DNA of 64,000 nucleotides from Saccharomycopsis fibuligera x Saccharomycopsis cf. fibuligera (taxonomy: Eukaryota; Ascomycota; Saccharomycetes; Ascoideales; Saccharomycopsidaceae), in NCBI GenBank assembly GCA_001936135.1, contig CP012810.1, forward strand, positions 3,038,001 through 3,102,000, in the 5' to 3' direction. Each line of letters starts with the position of its first letter. Within the stretch, counting starts at the first letter, position 1. Of the stretch, positions 20,691 through 30,994 are shown one piece after another. Below the pieces are notes generated by a model that made no database searches, was not told the origin of the DNA, and saw only the letters and a list, made by a program, of their open reading frames with translations. The position numbers were made by a program, and so were the translations under genes.

Positions 20691-21758
20691 TTACGATAAC
20701 AACCAATTAGGTGCCAACTCAGGATCAATTCTAATACTCTTAATATCAAATGCTTCTATCAATAATTCCACCAAAATTCTACCTCCTTTAGAACCCGTAA
20801 ACCGTCTATATTCTTCCGAAACACTAGCCAAATTCCAACCTTGTAATCTTCTCAAACAGCCAATAACGGTCCCTGTACGATGTCTACCCATGCCACAACA
20901 TACAAGAATAGGATAATAATTCTTATTAGCAATGATTTGAAGTGCTTGAGTAATAGAATTCTCACTAAGACCATCCCATGGGTTACTAGTCCCATCGGAA
21001 TTCATCCCGCCAATATAATGCACGTTAATGTCATTATTATCTGCAAATTCCAAAAAATCATCAGTAGGATCCTCGGAAGCAAGCCATACAATGTTACGGA
21101 TATTGAGCTGTTTAAGAAAAGAGTGGTTGATTGGGGTTGGCTGACCACTGCGGTACAAGTGCCTTTCCACGGGACAGAAATTAAGCGGCGGCACCACTTT
21201 GAGCACCGGGGCTCTGGATATTGTTATTATGTTGCCGTTTTGCAGTGAGTGTTGTTGCTGATGTTGAGTATTGTTGTTTGAATTTATTTGGTAATGTTGG
21301 TAGTCTGACTGTCCGGTATATAGATTTCTATTATCCAAATTTTGGAAATTGTTGTCTATTCGTGCATTTTGGGTACTATTTTGCTGCTGTTGTTGATTTA
21401 TGTTTTGATGTAGCTGTTGATTGTCGTTGTGTTGATCCTGGGACTGTTGCTGCTGCTGCTGCTGTTGGTCGTGGGGATTGTAAAAATTGCTGCTGAAATC
21501 CCCATGTTGTGCTATTGCGCTCTGCTGGTTTATGGAGTCTATAGACACAAAGTCAGGGTCCTGTTGAAGCCTTAGCAAATCATCCTCTTTGCTGTGTTTC
21601 AGCTTGTTCTTTTTGTCCTTTTTGCTAGCTTTTACATCGTCATTATCCTTCTTAGCGAATGGGTCTCCTTCCTCGGGAAGAGTGGAAGTTAATGGTTGCT
21701 TTTGGTGCGGGTGGCCCAACGGCACCTGTGTGTCGTTTTCGTTGTCTGGCAATGCCAT
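20691..21758 (-). CDS. OCA1: Oca1-type putative protein tyrosine phosphatase
   Basis: The 355-residue protein has a C-terminal cysteine-phosphatase domain of the OCA/Siw14 (plant-and-fungi atypical DSP) family. The segment [15 protein letters not shown] opens the domain (about residue 193), and the P-loop is CGMGRHRTG with the nucleophile Cys288 and Arg294 (CX5R). The sequence pattern best matches S. cerevisiae Oca1, which is tied to oxidant-induced cell-cycle arrest; relatives such as Siw14 cleave inositol pyrophosphates. Residues 1-190 are a Gln/Asn-rich extension absent from the 238-residue S. cerevisiae protein. An in-frame TAA lies 21 bases upstream of the ATG, fixing the start. Divergent from OST2. 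Confidence 0.88.
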   Translation of the reverse strand: MALPDNENDTQVPLGHPHQKQPLTSTLPEEGDPFAKKDNDDVKASKKDKKNKLKHSKEDDLLRLQQDPDFVSIDSINQQSAIAQHGDFSSNFYNPHDQQQQQQQQSQDQHNDNQQLHQNINQQQQQNSTQNARIDNNFQNLDNRNLYTGQSDYQHYQINSNNNTQHQQQHSLQNGNIITISRAPVLKVVPPLNFCPVERHLYRSGQPTPINHSFLKQLNIRNIVWLASEDPTDDFLEFADNNDINVHYIGGMNSDGTSNPWDGLSENSITQALQIIANKNYYPILVCCGMGRHRTGTVIGCLRRLQGWNLASVSEEYRRFTGSKGGRILVELLIEAFDIKSIRIDPELAPNWLLS

Positions 21759-21914
21759 TAGTTTGTGCGTGTCTTTGTATTATTGCGTCTCTTGGGCTAT
21801 CTCAGGGTCGTGGCCAGCGTATTCATCAATACTGTTGTTTCCATCATCGCCATCAGCATCACCAATGTCGTCGTTGTTGTGTTGTTGGTAAGAATCTTTT
21901 CCGATGCTTGTGGC

Positions 21915-21921
21915 TGAGTCA
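21915..21921 (+). promoter_or_regulatory. TGAGTCA (Gcn4/AP-1-type) site
   Basis: Exact match to the TGA(G/C)TCA core recognised by Gcn4-type bZIP factors. A second copy occurs upstream of RAS1. The factor is inferred. Confidence 0.4.
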
Positions 21922-21927
21922 GCATTT

Positions 21928-21939
21928 AGTCAGCTGACT
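21928..21939. repeat. 12-bp palindrome AGTCAGCTGACT
   Basis: Perfect dyad immediately downstream of the TGAGTCA site in the OCA1/OST2 promoter, containing a CAGCTG E-box core flanked by AGT/ACT. Confidence 0.7.
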
Positions 21940-22062
21940 GGTTTTCAGTTATTGGAAAAAGACAAACACGTAAATGGAAACTCAACCAAGTATAAACTCA
22001 ACATAAAAGTACACTCAATTACCATCCAAACTCATCCATTTCAACACACATACATACCCACA

Positions 22063-22808
22063 ATGGTCAAATCAAAGAAACTCGCTGAATTAGCTGCCTC
22101 CAAGAAGTCTCAAGTTGCGAACGCCGATTCCAAAGCAAATGCTTCGTCTTCCTCTGCTGAGGCCGCCGCTGCCACCGTTGCCCAAGTGCCATTTGCTCAA
22201 GATTTCACTAATGCCATCGTCACAACATTCCAAAACTACTTTAAAAGTCTCACGCCAAAATTAATGCTCATTGATACTTTTTTGGTATTTTTGGTGTTTT
22301 CGGGGGTCATTCAATTTGGGTTTGTTTTGCTTGTTGGAAACTTTCCATTCAATGCCTTTTTGGCTGGGTTTATTGCTGCGGTGGGTCAGTTTGTGTTGAC
22401 GGTATCTTTAAGATTGCAATATGTCGAGCGCAATAGAAAAGATTTCCCATCAGTAACCCCAGAACGGTAAGTTTATTAGCTTTTTTATTTTTGTTTTTTA
22501 CTTATTTTGCTCGGCTGGCTAGCTTATGTTTGGCAATGTGTTGATGTTGGATTTGCGATTTCAGCCAAACTGCATAGCCTCCAACTGGCATGCCAATCGC
22601 AGAGATACGATAAAGTGGATTGCAAATTATGATACCAAAATTTTGTAACATCAAGCGTGATTGAGTCATAGAAATGGTGATCTGTTATCACGCTTAAATT
22701 TTTAGTACCAAAAATCAAATTACTAACATCCAAAATTATAGTGCGGTTGGCGATTACATATTTGCCAGTTTGATTTTGCATTTCATTGCTTATCACTTCA
22801 TCAATTAA
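22063..22808 (+). CDS. OST2: Oligosaccharyltransferase subunit Ost2 (DAD1), two exons
   Basis: OST2/DAD1 is a small ER-membrane subunit of oligosaccharyltransferase, which N-glycosylates nascent proteins. Exon 1 (22063-22466) encodes the polar N-terminus and two transmembrane segments (LIDTFLVFLVFSGVIQFGF; AFLAGFIAAVGQFVLTVSLRLQ). The frame then meets a stop at once, but the DAD1 C-terminus is missing; it is found in exon 2 (22742-22808) as VGDYIFASLILHFIAYHFIN. Joining the exons gives PERAVGDYIFAS, matching the invariant family pattern at this point, and a protein of 156 residues. The Ala-rich N-terminus is slightly longer than the 130-residue S. cerevisiae protein. An ATG at 21904 is in frame but the added sequence is promoter DNA. 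Confidence 0.95.
22467..22741 (+). other. Intron of OST2
   Basis: 275 bases. Donor GTAAGT at 22467, exact TACTAAC branch point at 22721-22727, acceptor TATAG ending at 22741. Phase 2 (CG|T codes Arg). Confirmed by recovery of the conserved C-terminus. Confidence 0.95.
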
Positions 22809-23200
22809 AAAAGGAGACGTCTCTAAATTCCAAATATTAATGTCCAGATCAAAATCAAAATCAAAAATTCATAAGTCATACTATATTTTAAAAACTCTGA
22901 CTCAAATGTTTTGCGCCGTCCTGTATTATGTATTATTTCATCTTTTCTAAGCAAAATGCTATGACTATATCAATTAAGTACAAAAAGCCTCATGATTATC
23001 GCCCATATACATATGTATATGTTTCCCAAGTGTTTGCTATTGTAGTGAATTTTTATTGAGTATATGCAAAGTCAGCTACATCATAATTATAGTTATTATT
23101 ATTATCATGCCCTAGTAGGACCGTGTGTTTTCCACTTCCTACTTATCTCAATTTTGCAAATCAAAGCCTCTCACGTTCTTGATTTTGCTTTGTTTTCCCT

Positions 23201-23201
<1 letters not shown>

Positions 23202-23235
<34 letters not shown>
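23202..23235. repeat. Poly(T) tract, 34 nt
   Basis: Uninterrupted T run in the convergent intergenic region. Confidence 0.95.
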
Positions 23236-23987
23236 CCTTTTAGTTTATGTATTACTGTTATCCGCTTTGCTGATATATTTTGCCTATTTTGTCTATTTTT
23301 TTCATTATTATTCTTTGCGTCTTTTCCCAGGTTGCAACAAGTGCATGGTTTATGTACTCACTTAATACGAAATTGAATTTCCGTAATTCATGATGTGTAA
23401 TGATTGTTATCTTAAACTGCTGTCCCTAGTCTAGACTATGCCTCATTTGCCGTAAATACACACATATGAACATAATGTATGTGCCGCTATTGTTTATGTA
23501 CTAGTAACTGCTCAAACTATGCATATTACTATAGTACGAGAAGTATATACGGCAACATCTTTAAATATACTACAGTTCGATTAAATAAAGACATTACATA
23601 TCTTGTAATTTGTAAAGAGTTGTCGATAGCGATATTTAATGGTAAATTATGGTAGCCTTGCATGCCGCTTAACTTCTACTCCATATAAGCTGAAATGAAG
23701 CATACAATTGGCACACAAACAGAGAATCATCAAAAAATTAAAAACTTTTGTATTAGTTGTTCATTGAATTAACAAGATAACTAGGATTAGATTAAATTAA
23801 GGAATAATGTAAAAAGGGAGAAATTAAGAGAGAGAGTACAGCAATAAGCAATATGAAAAAAAAAAAAAGAAAATAAAAAAGAGGAGACTAAAGTAAACAG
23901 ATAAAAGAGAAACAAGGCACTAATAATAATAGTGATACTATTGGAAAAAATAACAAAAATGGCAAAGGCAGGAACAAAGACAACAAC

Positions 23988-24012
23988 AAAAAAAAAAAAA
24001 AAAAAAAAAAAA
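23988..24012. repeat. Poly(A) tract
   Basis: About 25 consecutive A residues. Confidence 0.9.
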
Positions 24013-24260
24013 TAAGTTGAAATAGACAAAAACAGACAAAAACATCAAAATCAAGCATCAAAAGCAGCAACGAACTGATTTGAGTGTGCAATAACTGAAA
24101 TCCATAAAAAAGTAAACAGGGAGGTATATTGAATAGACACAATGTAGTAACAAATAAAGGGTCAATAGACTAAAAGTGGGTGCAAAATGAAAAAAAGATA
24201 CTTTTTTAATTTTATGCCTTTGTCGTTATTTTTTCCTTTTGTCTTGAGTTTTTTTTTTTT

Positions 24261-24286
24261 TATTATTATTTTTATTATTATTATTA

Positions 24287-24321
<35 letters not shown>
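24261..24321. repeat. (ATT)n-rich microsatellite
   Basis: Imperfect (TTA/ATT) trinucleotide repeat about 70-130 bases beyond the RAS1 stop codon, in its probable 3' UTR. Confidence 0.9.
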
Positions 24322-24326
<5 letters not shown>

Positions 24327-24391
24327 TATTATTTCATTTGCTTTTGCTACCGAGTGAGAATGAAGACATGAAAATATCAACTTTGATACAA

Positions 24392-25286
24392 TCAAACAAT
24401 AATACAACATTTGCTGTCTTTCAATTTTCCTTTACCATCAGCATTTTGACCTGATTGAGAATTTCCAGCTTGTTGGCTGTACTGCTGATTTTGGTCTGCA
24501 TTTTGTTGACCGGCACCAGCACCAACTTGTTGCTGCTTGTTGTTTAAGTCAGCACCACCAACAGCTCCTAAATTATTAGTAGCGTCATTACCATTAATCT
24601 GTTCAGAAGATTCAGTGATACTGTTGCTTGCTTGCTTTTCACTAGCTCTTTGTTGTTTTCTAATATTTCTCACCAATCCGTAAAAAGAGTTCTCAACATT
24701 GATCTTTTGCTTAGCTGAAGTTTCATAAAATTCACAATTAAAACCTTTGGATAAGTCCAAACCTTCATCGTAACTAACCTGTCTTTCATCTTCTAAATCG
24801 CACTTGTTACCAACAAGTAAAACTGGTACAGAATCTGAATCTTTGACTCTGAGAATTTGTTGATAAAAAGTGGTCAATTCTTCGAAAGAGGATCTTGAAG
24901 TTACGGAGTAAACTAACAAGAACCCTTCACCAGTTCTCATATATTGTTCTCTCATGGCGGAATACTCTTCTTGACCAGCGGTATCCAACACATCTAACAA
25001 TGCTGGTTCTCCATCTATTATGCAATTTTTACGATATGAGTCTTCAATGGTTGGGTCATACTCGTCCACGAAATGAGATTGGATCAACTGAATGGTCAAT
25101 GCAGATTTACCAACACCACCGCCGCCAACAACGACTAATTTGTATTCTTTGATATTCTAAACGGATGGTTAGTATAGAGCAATAGAGATGGAACGACAAA
25201 AGAGTAGCGCCGAAACAAAGCACTCAAGTCATTGCTTAACGGATAATGGAATTACAAATAAAGGAAATACATACGTTTGCGGACAT
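24392..25286 (-). CDS. RAS1: Ras GTPase, two exons
   Basis: Ras is the membrane-tethered GTP switch upstream of adenylate cyclase/PKA and, in Candida, filamentation MAPK signalling. The unspliced frame begins inside the P-loop region. The missing start is supplied by a 12-base exon (25275-25286, ATG TCC GCA AAC), giving [18 protein letters not shown] then VGKSA. All Ras motifs follow: effector DPTIEDSY, switch [28 protein letters not shown]. After the G domain comes a Gln/Asn/Ala-rich hypervariable region and the C-terminus CCIIV: CaaX (CIIV) for farnesylation with an adjacent Cys for palmitoylation. Spliced length 258 residues. The G-domain follows canonical Ras rather than Rsr1 or Rheb. RAS1 rather than a divergent RAS2 is inferred from the intact motifs. 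Confidence 0.93.
25157..25274 (-). other. Intron of RAS1
   Basis: 118 bases. On the minus strand the donor is GTATGT (25274-25269), branch point TACTAAC (complement of GTTAGTA at 25168-25174), and acceptor TTTAG (ending 25157). Phase 0 after the fourth codon. It restores the Ras N-terminus and P-loop. Confidence 0.93.
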
Positions 25287-26739
25287 AATTGATTGATGGA
25301 TAAAGTTTATAATATAATATAATATGGATAAAAGTAAGATGATAACTGACGTGTGAGATTGAACTTGAGGTGAAATGAGATGGATGACAACGCAAAAGCA
25401 AAAAATTGTGTGTACAATTGAGTGTTACTGAGTCAGCTTTGGTATAAGTGTTTTGTTTTGAGATATTTTTGTTTTCGACTTGTTGATCAGACACAAATAC
25501 GGAAACAGTAAGTACAGTGTCAATTGAATCAAATCCCAATAGACCAAGAAGATGAAATTGAGTAAGTTGTTTTCTTTTTCTTTTTCTTTTTCTTTTTTTA
25601 TTTTTATTTTTTTTTTTTATTTTATTTTTTTTTTTTATTTTTTTTCCTGTCTGCCTGTCTTTCTTTCTGGAAGCGCAAGAAAAAAAAGTAAAAAAAAAAA
25701 AAAAAAAATTAAAATGTTTGAAATTTAATTTTTAGTAAATTGAAAATATTGTAACTTGTTTCTGATATGTACTGACTGGGCGGGATTTCGATCTGGGCTA
25801 ATTGGTGAAATCACTAGGAATGATAGCAAGCGTGGCAAGGGAACAAGCAAGCAGGATATATATATTTCATTCAACTGTGTACTAATACTGATAGAGACAA
25901 GTAGAGTAGCACCGAGAAAAAAACAAAACAAAAGATGACGATAGACAGCGCCCAAAAACGAGATAAAACAGCTAAAAAATGCAGGATTTTTATCCAGTAA
26001 ACATCACCCAGAAACTCTGAACTTTGAACTTGCGAAGTGCCAGTTAATTGCCAATTGCAAATTGCAAATTGCCAGAAGATCGGCACTCGGCTCACTACAG
26101 CGCAACACAAACTGAATACCCAAGAAACTTGCTGCACCACTGCCCTACAGCCCGCTATATAATTATAGGCGGTCATGTGGATTATGTGTTTGATACTTGC
26201 AGTATAGAACATCTTCTAACGCATAGTTACACCATGACGCGGTCATATACGATACTATGCATTTTGATACATACTGATACACCTGTATGCGTCACATATA
26301 AGAATTCTGTCTGAGGCTTTACTGCTTTAATGCTTTACAAACTGCTAATCTGCCTGGACGGCTAGTCGCAAATCCAGATGCTTGAGTGCTTAAGGGTGTG
26401 GTGTTCGAAATTGGTTGCCACTGCGCTGCCGTTATTTTAGCTTTTAGTACTACTGCGTGGCTTCTACCACGCCGCCAGCACCAGCACACACACCACAACC
26501 GTTGGGCTGCAGTTGTAACTGTCTCACATTCCGTAGTAGCACTTGCAGTCAATGATGTGAATGACTAAGATTCTACATTGTAGGAAAGTTATACAGAGAG
26601 AAACCATAACAAGAATAGTATACAGGAATATAATACAAGAAAAAAAAAAATTAACCAGAAAAGAAAAGGGCAAAAACGAAAGATAACCAAGGTTAACTAA
26701 ATAGTAAAAGTGCATATATACTAAAAGAACCACTGAACA
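25287..26739. other. 1.45 kb intergenic region, RAS1 promoter / PHO23 3' flank
   Basis: Holds TGAGTCA at 25429, long T- and A-rich tracts (25570-25710), and a cluster of AAATTGC repeats at about 26046-26072. Nothing coding is supported; short frames here lack conserved features. Confidence 0.55.
25429..25435. promoter_or_regulatory. TGAGTCA site upstream of RAS1
   Basis: TGAGTCA followed by GC, the same 9-mer TGAGTCAGC seen in the OCA1/OST2 promoter; 143 bases before the RAS1 ATG. Confidence 0.35.
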
Positions 26740-28134
26740 TTACTTTATATTGTACTTTTTCTTGCAATCATCACAATACCACGTCCCCGTTGGTGGTGAA
26801 TTAAGCCCCACACACTGTAAATGAAACCATTGAATCTTGCACTTGTCATTATCACAACCGATCATTTCACCAAATGATACTTGTTGACAAACACAATATA
26901 CCTCATTAGCATTGTCTTCATCATCATCTTGTGCTGCTGCTGCTGCTGCTGATTGTTGATGTTGCTGATGTTGTTGATGTGACTGCTGCACATGTTGTTC
27001 TTTCTTGCTAGATTTTTTCACGGTTTTTTGTCTTTTGCGATCATTACTTTCATCCTTCACTGATACCGAAGTATTGTTGTTGGAGTTGTTAGCTTGCCGG
27101 CTATGTGTACTGCTGTTGTGGCCACTACCTGCGTTGCTATGTATGTTGTTTCCACTATTGGCGGAATGCGAATTATTATGACCAGTATTTGCACTATTAG
27201 CCCCATGACCGTGACCATGGCCATGTTGAGTTTGAGGCACAGATCGGCTGCTGCTGCCTTTGCCGCTGCTATTACCTTTGCCACTGTTATTCGAATGACC
27301 AAGATTACTATTATTACTGTTATTATTATTGTTGTTATGACTATTGTTGCCGCTGTTACTTGCACCGTTACCACCAGCGGCGTTATTTGGCCTCTTTTTG
27401 CGGCTTGATGATGAAGCCGGAGTAGACTCTCTGGTTCTTGATGATCCACCAGCAGTGTTGTTGTTCCTGTTTTTGCCCTTGCCATGGGCGCCTTGTTGGC
27501 TACCGTTGGATGATGATGGGCCGGCAGTAGCAATATTATCTCCTGAAGAAGAAGCCGCAGCGGCAGCAGCGGTAGCGGCAGCAGCAGCAGTTCCATTAGA
27601 ATGATCATCATGTTGTGCTGCTTTTCTAGCGGCAATTGCCTCTCTACGAGACTCACTGCGCTGACTTTGCACTGATTTATTCTCTGGTAACTTGGAGTCG
27701 CTAATCACTGCAGGATGATTCTTTGGGCCAAACTTGATAATCTTGGGGATTTCGTTCTCGATAATGTGTTCAAAATCGTGGTTGATCCGATCAAGATGTT
27801 TGACCATGAGGTCGGCGGCTAAATTGGCAATAGTCATCTTTTCTTCGTAGCAGGGCAAATTGCTTAAAAGCAAGTCTTTGACATGTTCAAGGCGCTGGGT
27901 CTTGTCTTTAGTGACAGCTTCCCCAGCGGCATCGGTTCTGGAAGAAAGGGAAGTGTACTGGCGAATGCGGTGGTTGAGTTCAGCTTGGCTGTTGATGCAT
28001 TTGGCGTCAATCTCCTTGAGCAAAGTGAACTGGCGGACAATGTCCAGGGGAAAGGCCTGGAGAGCGTCGGCAAAGTCGTTGATGGCGAGGTAGGAGTTGT
28101 CGCTGTCGACTGAGTGGCGCTTCGAGTAGGACAT
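26740..28134 (-). CDS. PHO23: ING-family PHD protein, Rpd3L subunit Pho23
   Basis: The 464-residue protein has an N-terminal ING domain ([26 protein letters not shown], residues about 21-130) and a C-terminal PHD finger (residues 411-464) with Cys4-His-Cys3 ligands ending [13 protein letters not shown]. Among yeast ING proteins (Yng1, Yng2, Pho23), the pair EIDAKC plus [12 protein letters not shown] in the linker matches Pho23, which brings the Rpd3L histone deacetylase to H3K4me3 and was found through PHO5 regulation. The middle (about 185-400) is Asn/Ser/Gly/His-rich with poly-Ala and is longer than in S. cerevisiae. SIN3, the scaffold of the same complex, lies at 50.5 kb. Divergent from the Cys-rich membrane-protein gene. 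Confidence 0.93.
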   Translation of the reverse strand: MSYSKRHSVDSDNSYLAINDFADALQAFPLDIVRQFTLLKEIDAKCINSQAELNHRIRQYTSLSSRTDAAGEAVTKDKTQRLEHVKDLLLSNLPCYEEKMTIANLAADLMVKHLDRINHDFEHIIENEIPKIIKFGPKNHPAVISDSKLPENKSVQSQRSESRREAIAARKAAQHDDHSNGTAAAAATAAAAAASSSGDNIATAGPSSSNGSQQGAHGKGKNRNNNTAGGSSRTRESTPASSSSRKKRPNNAAGGNGASNSGNNSHNNNNNNSNNSNLGHSNNSGKGNSSGKGSSSRSVPQTQHGHGHGHGANSANTGHNNSHSANSGNNIHSNAGSGHNSSTHSRQANNSNNNTSVSVKDESNDRKRQKTVKKSSKKEQHVQQSHQQHQQHQQSAAAAAAQDDDEDNANEVYCVCQQVSFGEMIGCDNDKCKIQWFHLQCVGLNSPPTGTWYCDDCKKKYNIK

Positions 28135-28297
28135 AATCTGTAGCGCGTGGTGAGTTGTGTAAGTTGGATGGTGTGGGTATGAAGCTCAGTGGCTATCTCA
28201 TCGCCATCTCTCGTCTTTATTTCATGTTTTTTTTGCCTGTTTTCCTTTGAGTCCAGTTTGACTGATTTTGGTGTCTTCCTTTGGCGGCGAAGTGAGC

Positions 28298-28305
28298 ATC
28301 ACGTG
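28298..28305 (+). promoter_or_regulatory. ATCACGTG (Cbf1/bHLH) site
   Basis: ATCACGTG contains CACGTG and fits RTCACRTG. It lies in the 281-base divergent promoter between PHO23 and the Cys-rich membrane-protein gene. Pho4 (encoded at 35.2 kb) also recognises CACGTG cores. Confidence 0.45.
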
Positions 28306-28415
28306 GATATTCACCTGACCACCGCACACATTCTATTGATAGCAGCAGCCAACACACCACACGGGCGTTCCTCGCTCAAACACTGATTCAATCAAGGAAT
28401 AAGGGTCCTTGATCT

Positions 28416-30128
28416 ATGCCAACAGACACTTCAACTTATTCTCTTTACTATAAGCCTCAACAACTCTCAAGTAACTACTTTCAAGTAACCACTCGACCAA
28501 TCATGCTTATAACCGACAGAGTAGTCTGCGCCTCCAACGCAGTGCTCTTCCAATCCGTGGCTAAGCGTGACACCATGGACTCCATCAAAAGCACCGCTGA
28601 ATCATTCAAGTCCTGGGACACTTGCATGGACAACAAAACTTGCAAAATCGTGGTGATTGTCCTCATTGTTATTGGGGGCTTGCTTTTATTTTGGGTCCTT
28701 AGCAGTATTGCTCGTTGCTTATGTTGTGGAGTATCTTGTGCTTCTTCGTTTTGCTGCTGTTTTGCCAACATGTGCAGTTGTTGTGGTGGATCTTCGTCTA
28801 ATTTTAACAAAGATTATCAAAGCGCTAATCAGTATCCACCCCCAGGTCCACCAATCAATTATCAGCCACAACCTTATTCTCCAGTAGATTATGACGATGC
28901 AAAGCAAAGTTATAGTAACAACAATACTGACAACTTGGCTCCTGCTCCGTTGCCGTCGCAAATTTTCAAACCAAAACCAGCAGCGCCAGCACCACCGCCT
29001 TCTAATAATCCACTCTATAATGCTGCAACGCAACAGTATGGCGAGAATAACATTTATGCTAACCCATATAATGAGAAACCATTGTCTACAAATCATACAA
29101 ACTCTAATAATACTAATAGCAACAACCCATTTGATGATCCAACTGCCGGACTGGCCGTCGGTGGGGCCGCTCATGGTGATGCTAATGGTAATGATATTCC
29201 AATGAATGACTTATCTGGTGTTCAGTATGCTGCTTCGGGAAGCGGATACAAAATGTCAAAATTACAGCCAAGTGCTACGGGAGCTGCTGGATCCGGAGCC
29301 ATGGGAGCTGGCGCTAACCCATATGATTATAATAATGCATATACCGGTTACTCTGGTGGATACAGTAACGGTTATGATAATCCAAGATTTAACAACAGCA
29401 ACAATAATACTAACGACACGGCATACCCAGGAATGGCGGGATATGGTCGCCATGACTTGAATGACAACAGTTTCAATGATCACAATAACACCAATGCTAT
29501 GATTTCATCGAATCCTACATCAGGCTATTCGGTGATTCACGACAGCTATACTGGTTCGTCTTCTGGTGCAGGTGCTGCTATTGGAGTAGCCGGCAGCAGT
29601 CATCAGCAGACTCAGGCTCCGTTCCAAGGAGCTTATGCTGGGGCAGCCAGTACTGGTACTGGTATCGATACTCCAGTAGCCGGAAGTTATACGAACACCA
29701 ACAATGCTGGCAATGTCATGAATAGTAATAGCATTAATGCATACGGATATGGCAACAGTAACTCTACTAATCAAACCTCTTATGGCGCAAGTGCAAACAG
29801 TTATGGTGGTTTCAGCAACATGAACGCTATCAGCTACAACAACAACAGCAATAACAATAATAATAACAACAACAACAACAATAGTAACAATATCTCCCAT
29901 AACAGAAGCTCCAGCAACGACAACTTGCCCACCGCACCATATCCAACAACAAATCCATTATTATCGGTCAGCAACACAGTATATGATCCGCTAACAGATA
30001 CCAATGAAAACAGCAACGATAGCAATAGCAAAGCTAATGGAAGCGGTGGGACGCAGAAACCTGCTTTGCCGTATCCAACTGATAGCGTGTCGATATTTGA
30101 TGCTACTTCGAGGACGTTTAATCATTAG
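28416..30128 (+). CDS. Cys-rich single-pass membrane protein with Asn-rich tail
   Basis: The 570-residue protein has a short segment KRDTMDSIKSTAESFKSW just before one transmembrane helix (about residues 79-98, IVVIVLIVIGGLLLFWVLSS), then a dense Cys cluster (RCLCCGVSC... CCCF... CSCCGG, about 100-128). This Asp/Trp-TM-Cys layout resembles a conserved but uncharacterised ascomycete membrane-protein family; the Cys cluster is a likely S-acylation site. The remaining ~430 residues are Asn/Ser/Gly/Tyr/Pro rich and disordered, with a poly-Asn tract near 477-490. The start is uncertain: the ATG at 28503 (residue 30, MLITDRVVCASNAVLF) gives a signal-like N-terminus and may be the true one. Function not known. 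Confidence 0.75.
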   Translation: MPTDTSTYSLYYKPQQLSSNYFQVTTRPIMLITDRVVCASNAVLFQSVAKRDTMDSIKSTAESFKSWDTCMDNKTCKIVVIVLIVIGGLLLFWVLSSIARCLCCGVSCASSFCCCFANMCSCCGGSSSNFNKDYQSANQYPPPGPPINYQPQPYSPVDYDDAKQSYSNNNTDNLAPAPLPSQIFKPKPAAPAPPPSNNPLYNAATQQYGENNIYANPYNEKPLSTNHTNSNNTNSNNPFDDPTAGLAVGGAAHGDANGNDIPMNDLSGVQYAASGSGYKMSKLQPSATGAAGSGAMGAGANPYDYNNAYTGYSGGYSNGYDNPRFNNSNNNTNDTAYPGMAGYGRHDLNDNSFNDHNNTNAMISSNPTSGYSVIHDSYTGSSSGAGAAIGVAGSSHQQTQAPFQGAYAGAASTGTGIDTPVAGSYTNTNNAGNVMNSNSINAYGYGNSNSTNQTSYGASANSYGGFSNMNAISYNNNSNNNNNNNNNNNSNNISHNRSSSNDNLPTAPYPTTNPLLSVSNTVYDPLTDTNENSNDSNSKANGSGGTQKPALPYPTDSVSIFDATSRTFNH

Positions 30129-30841
30129 GGGGTACCAGTTGAGGTAGATTTTGAGAATTGGGTGAATGATGTATTATGTTTTCAGGGACGAAGGAAAAAA
30201 AATAGATAAATGGATAGGAACCATATATGAACCATATGTGATGGTTGAGATTACTTTGGGATAAACGGAGCTGCTATGATAGATGGATAGATATCGTGCT
30301 TTACATAAAATGGCATTTATAATGGACTTTTCTTTCAGTGGTTAACGTTATATTGGTATGTTGCTATATTACTATAGATTATAAAATTTTGTTTTGGCAC
30401 TTTCATATTGTTACGCTTTTTCACAATTGCATTTGTTGGTTTGTTCCGAATTGATGAGATTAACTTTTCAGGTTTTAGGTTTATTTTTTTTTTTTTTTTT
30501 TTATACTATAGTTATGATAAACTTTTTATCACTGTTTATTGAAATGTTTGTTATTTTTTGTTATTGTTCGTTTGTGTTGCTATTCTTTTTTTATAGTTTG
30601 AGTCTTTGATCTTTGTTTAATTTACACTGTTATTTACTTTGAATTTCTACGGCTTTTTTGTTTCTTTATTGAATATGCAAATCGTTGCTTTTTCATCATT
30701 CAAATAACTGAGGCATGTTTGTGTGTCTGATTTTGAGTGTAAACTTTGCCCTTACTTACATACGAACGAACATACTTGTAAGGCCGCAGCTGGTGCTACT
30801 TGCTTCTTTACTAACTCTGCTGTCCATCAACTTGTATCATA

Positions 30842-30842
<1 letters not shown>

Positions 30843-30887
<45 letters not shown>
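30843..30887 (+). repeat. (TTG)n microsatellite
   Basis: About 15 TTG units in the promoter-side region of the AVT gene. Confidence 0.95.
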
Positions 30888-30888
<1 letters not shown>

Positions 30889-30939
30889 CAGGCATTGTGT
30901 ATGGCTTGAGTGCGGTTGCCGCATTGGTATTAACTGTTA

Positions 30940-30947
30940 GTCACATG
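30940..30947 (+). promoter_or_regulatory. GTCACATG (Cbf1-type) site
   Basis: Exact RTCACRTG match about 350 bases upstream of the AVT-type ATG. Confidence 0.4.
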
Positions 30948-30994
30948 ATCTGTTATCTCGCCCGGCACACAAGTGCAGGGCAAAGAGCATCGAT

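Larger units (their letters stand above)
21759..22062. promoter_or_regulatory. Divergent OCA1 / OST2 promoter
   Basis: 304 bases containing TGAGTCA (a Gcn4/AP-1-type half-palindrome) and the palindrome AGTCAGCTGACT 6 bases further on. No gene seen. Confidence 0.6.
22809..24391. other. 1.6 kb intergenic region OST2 / RAS1 (convergent)
   Basis: Contains a 34-T run (23202-23235), an A-run (23988-24012), and an ATT-rich repeat (24261-24321) in the 3' flank of RAS1. No gene or RNA recognised. Confidence 0.55.

Noticed and set aside
22809-24391. Centromere or replication origin in the AT-rich convergent gaps
   Set aside because: AT-rich homopolymers are common throughout this genome; no specific ARS or centromere signature could be supported.
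25560-25720. T/A-rich tract as a pol III terminator or ncRNA end
   Set aside because: No upstream A/B boxes or structured RNA seen; ordinary low-complexity promoter DNA.
26390-26420. B-box-like GTTCGAAATT upstream of PHO23 3' end
   Set aside because: The full box (GGTTCGAATCC) is not matched and no cloverleaf is apparent.
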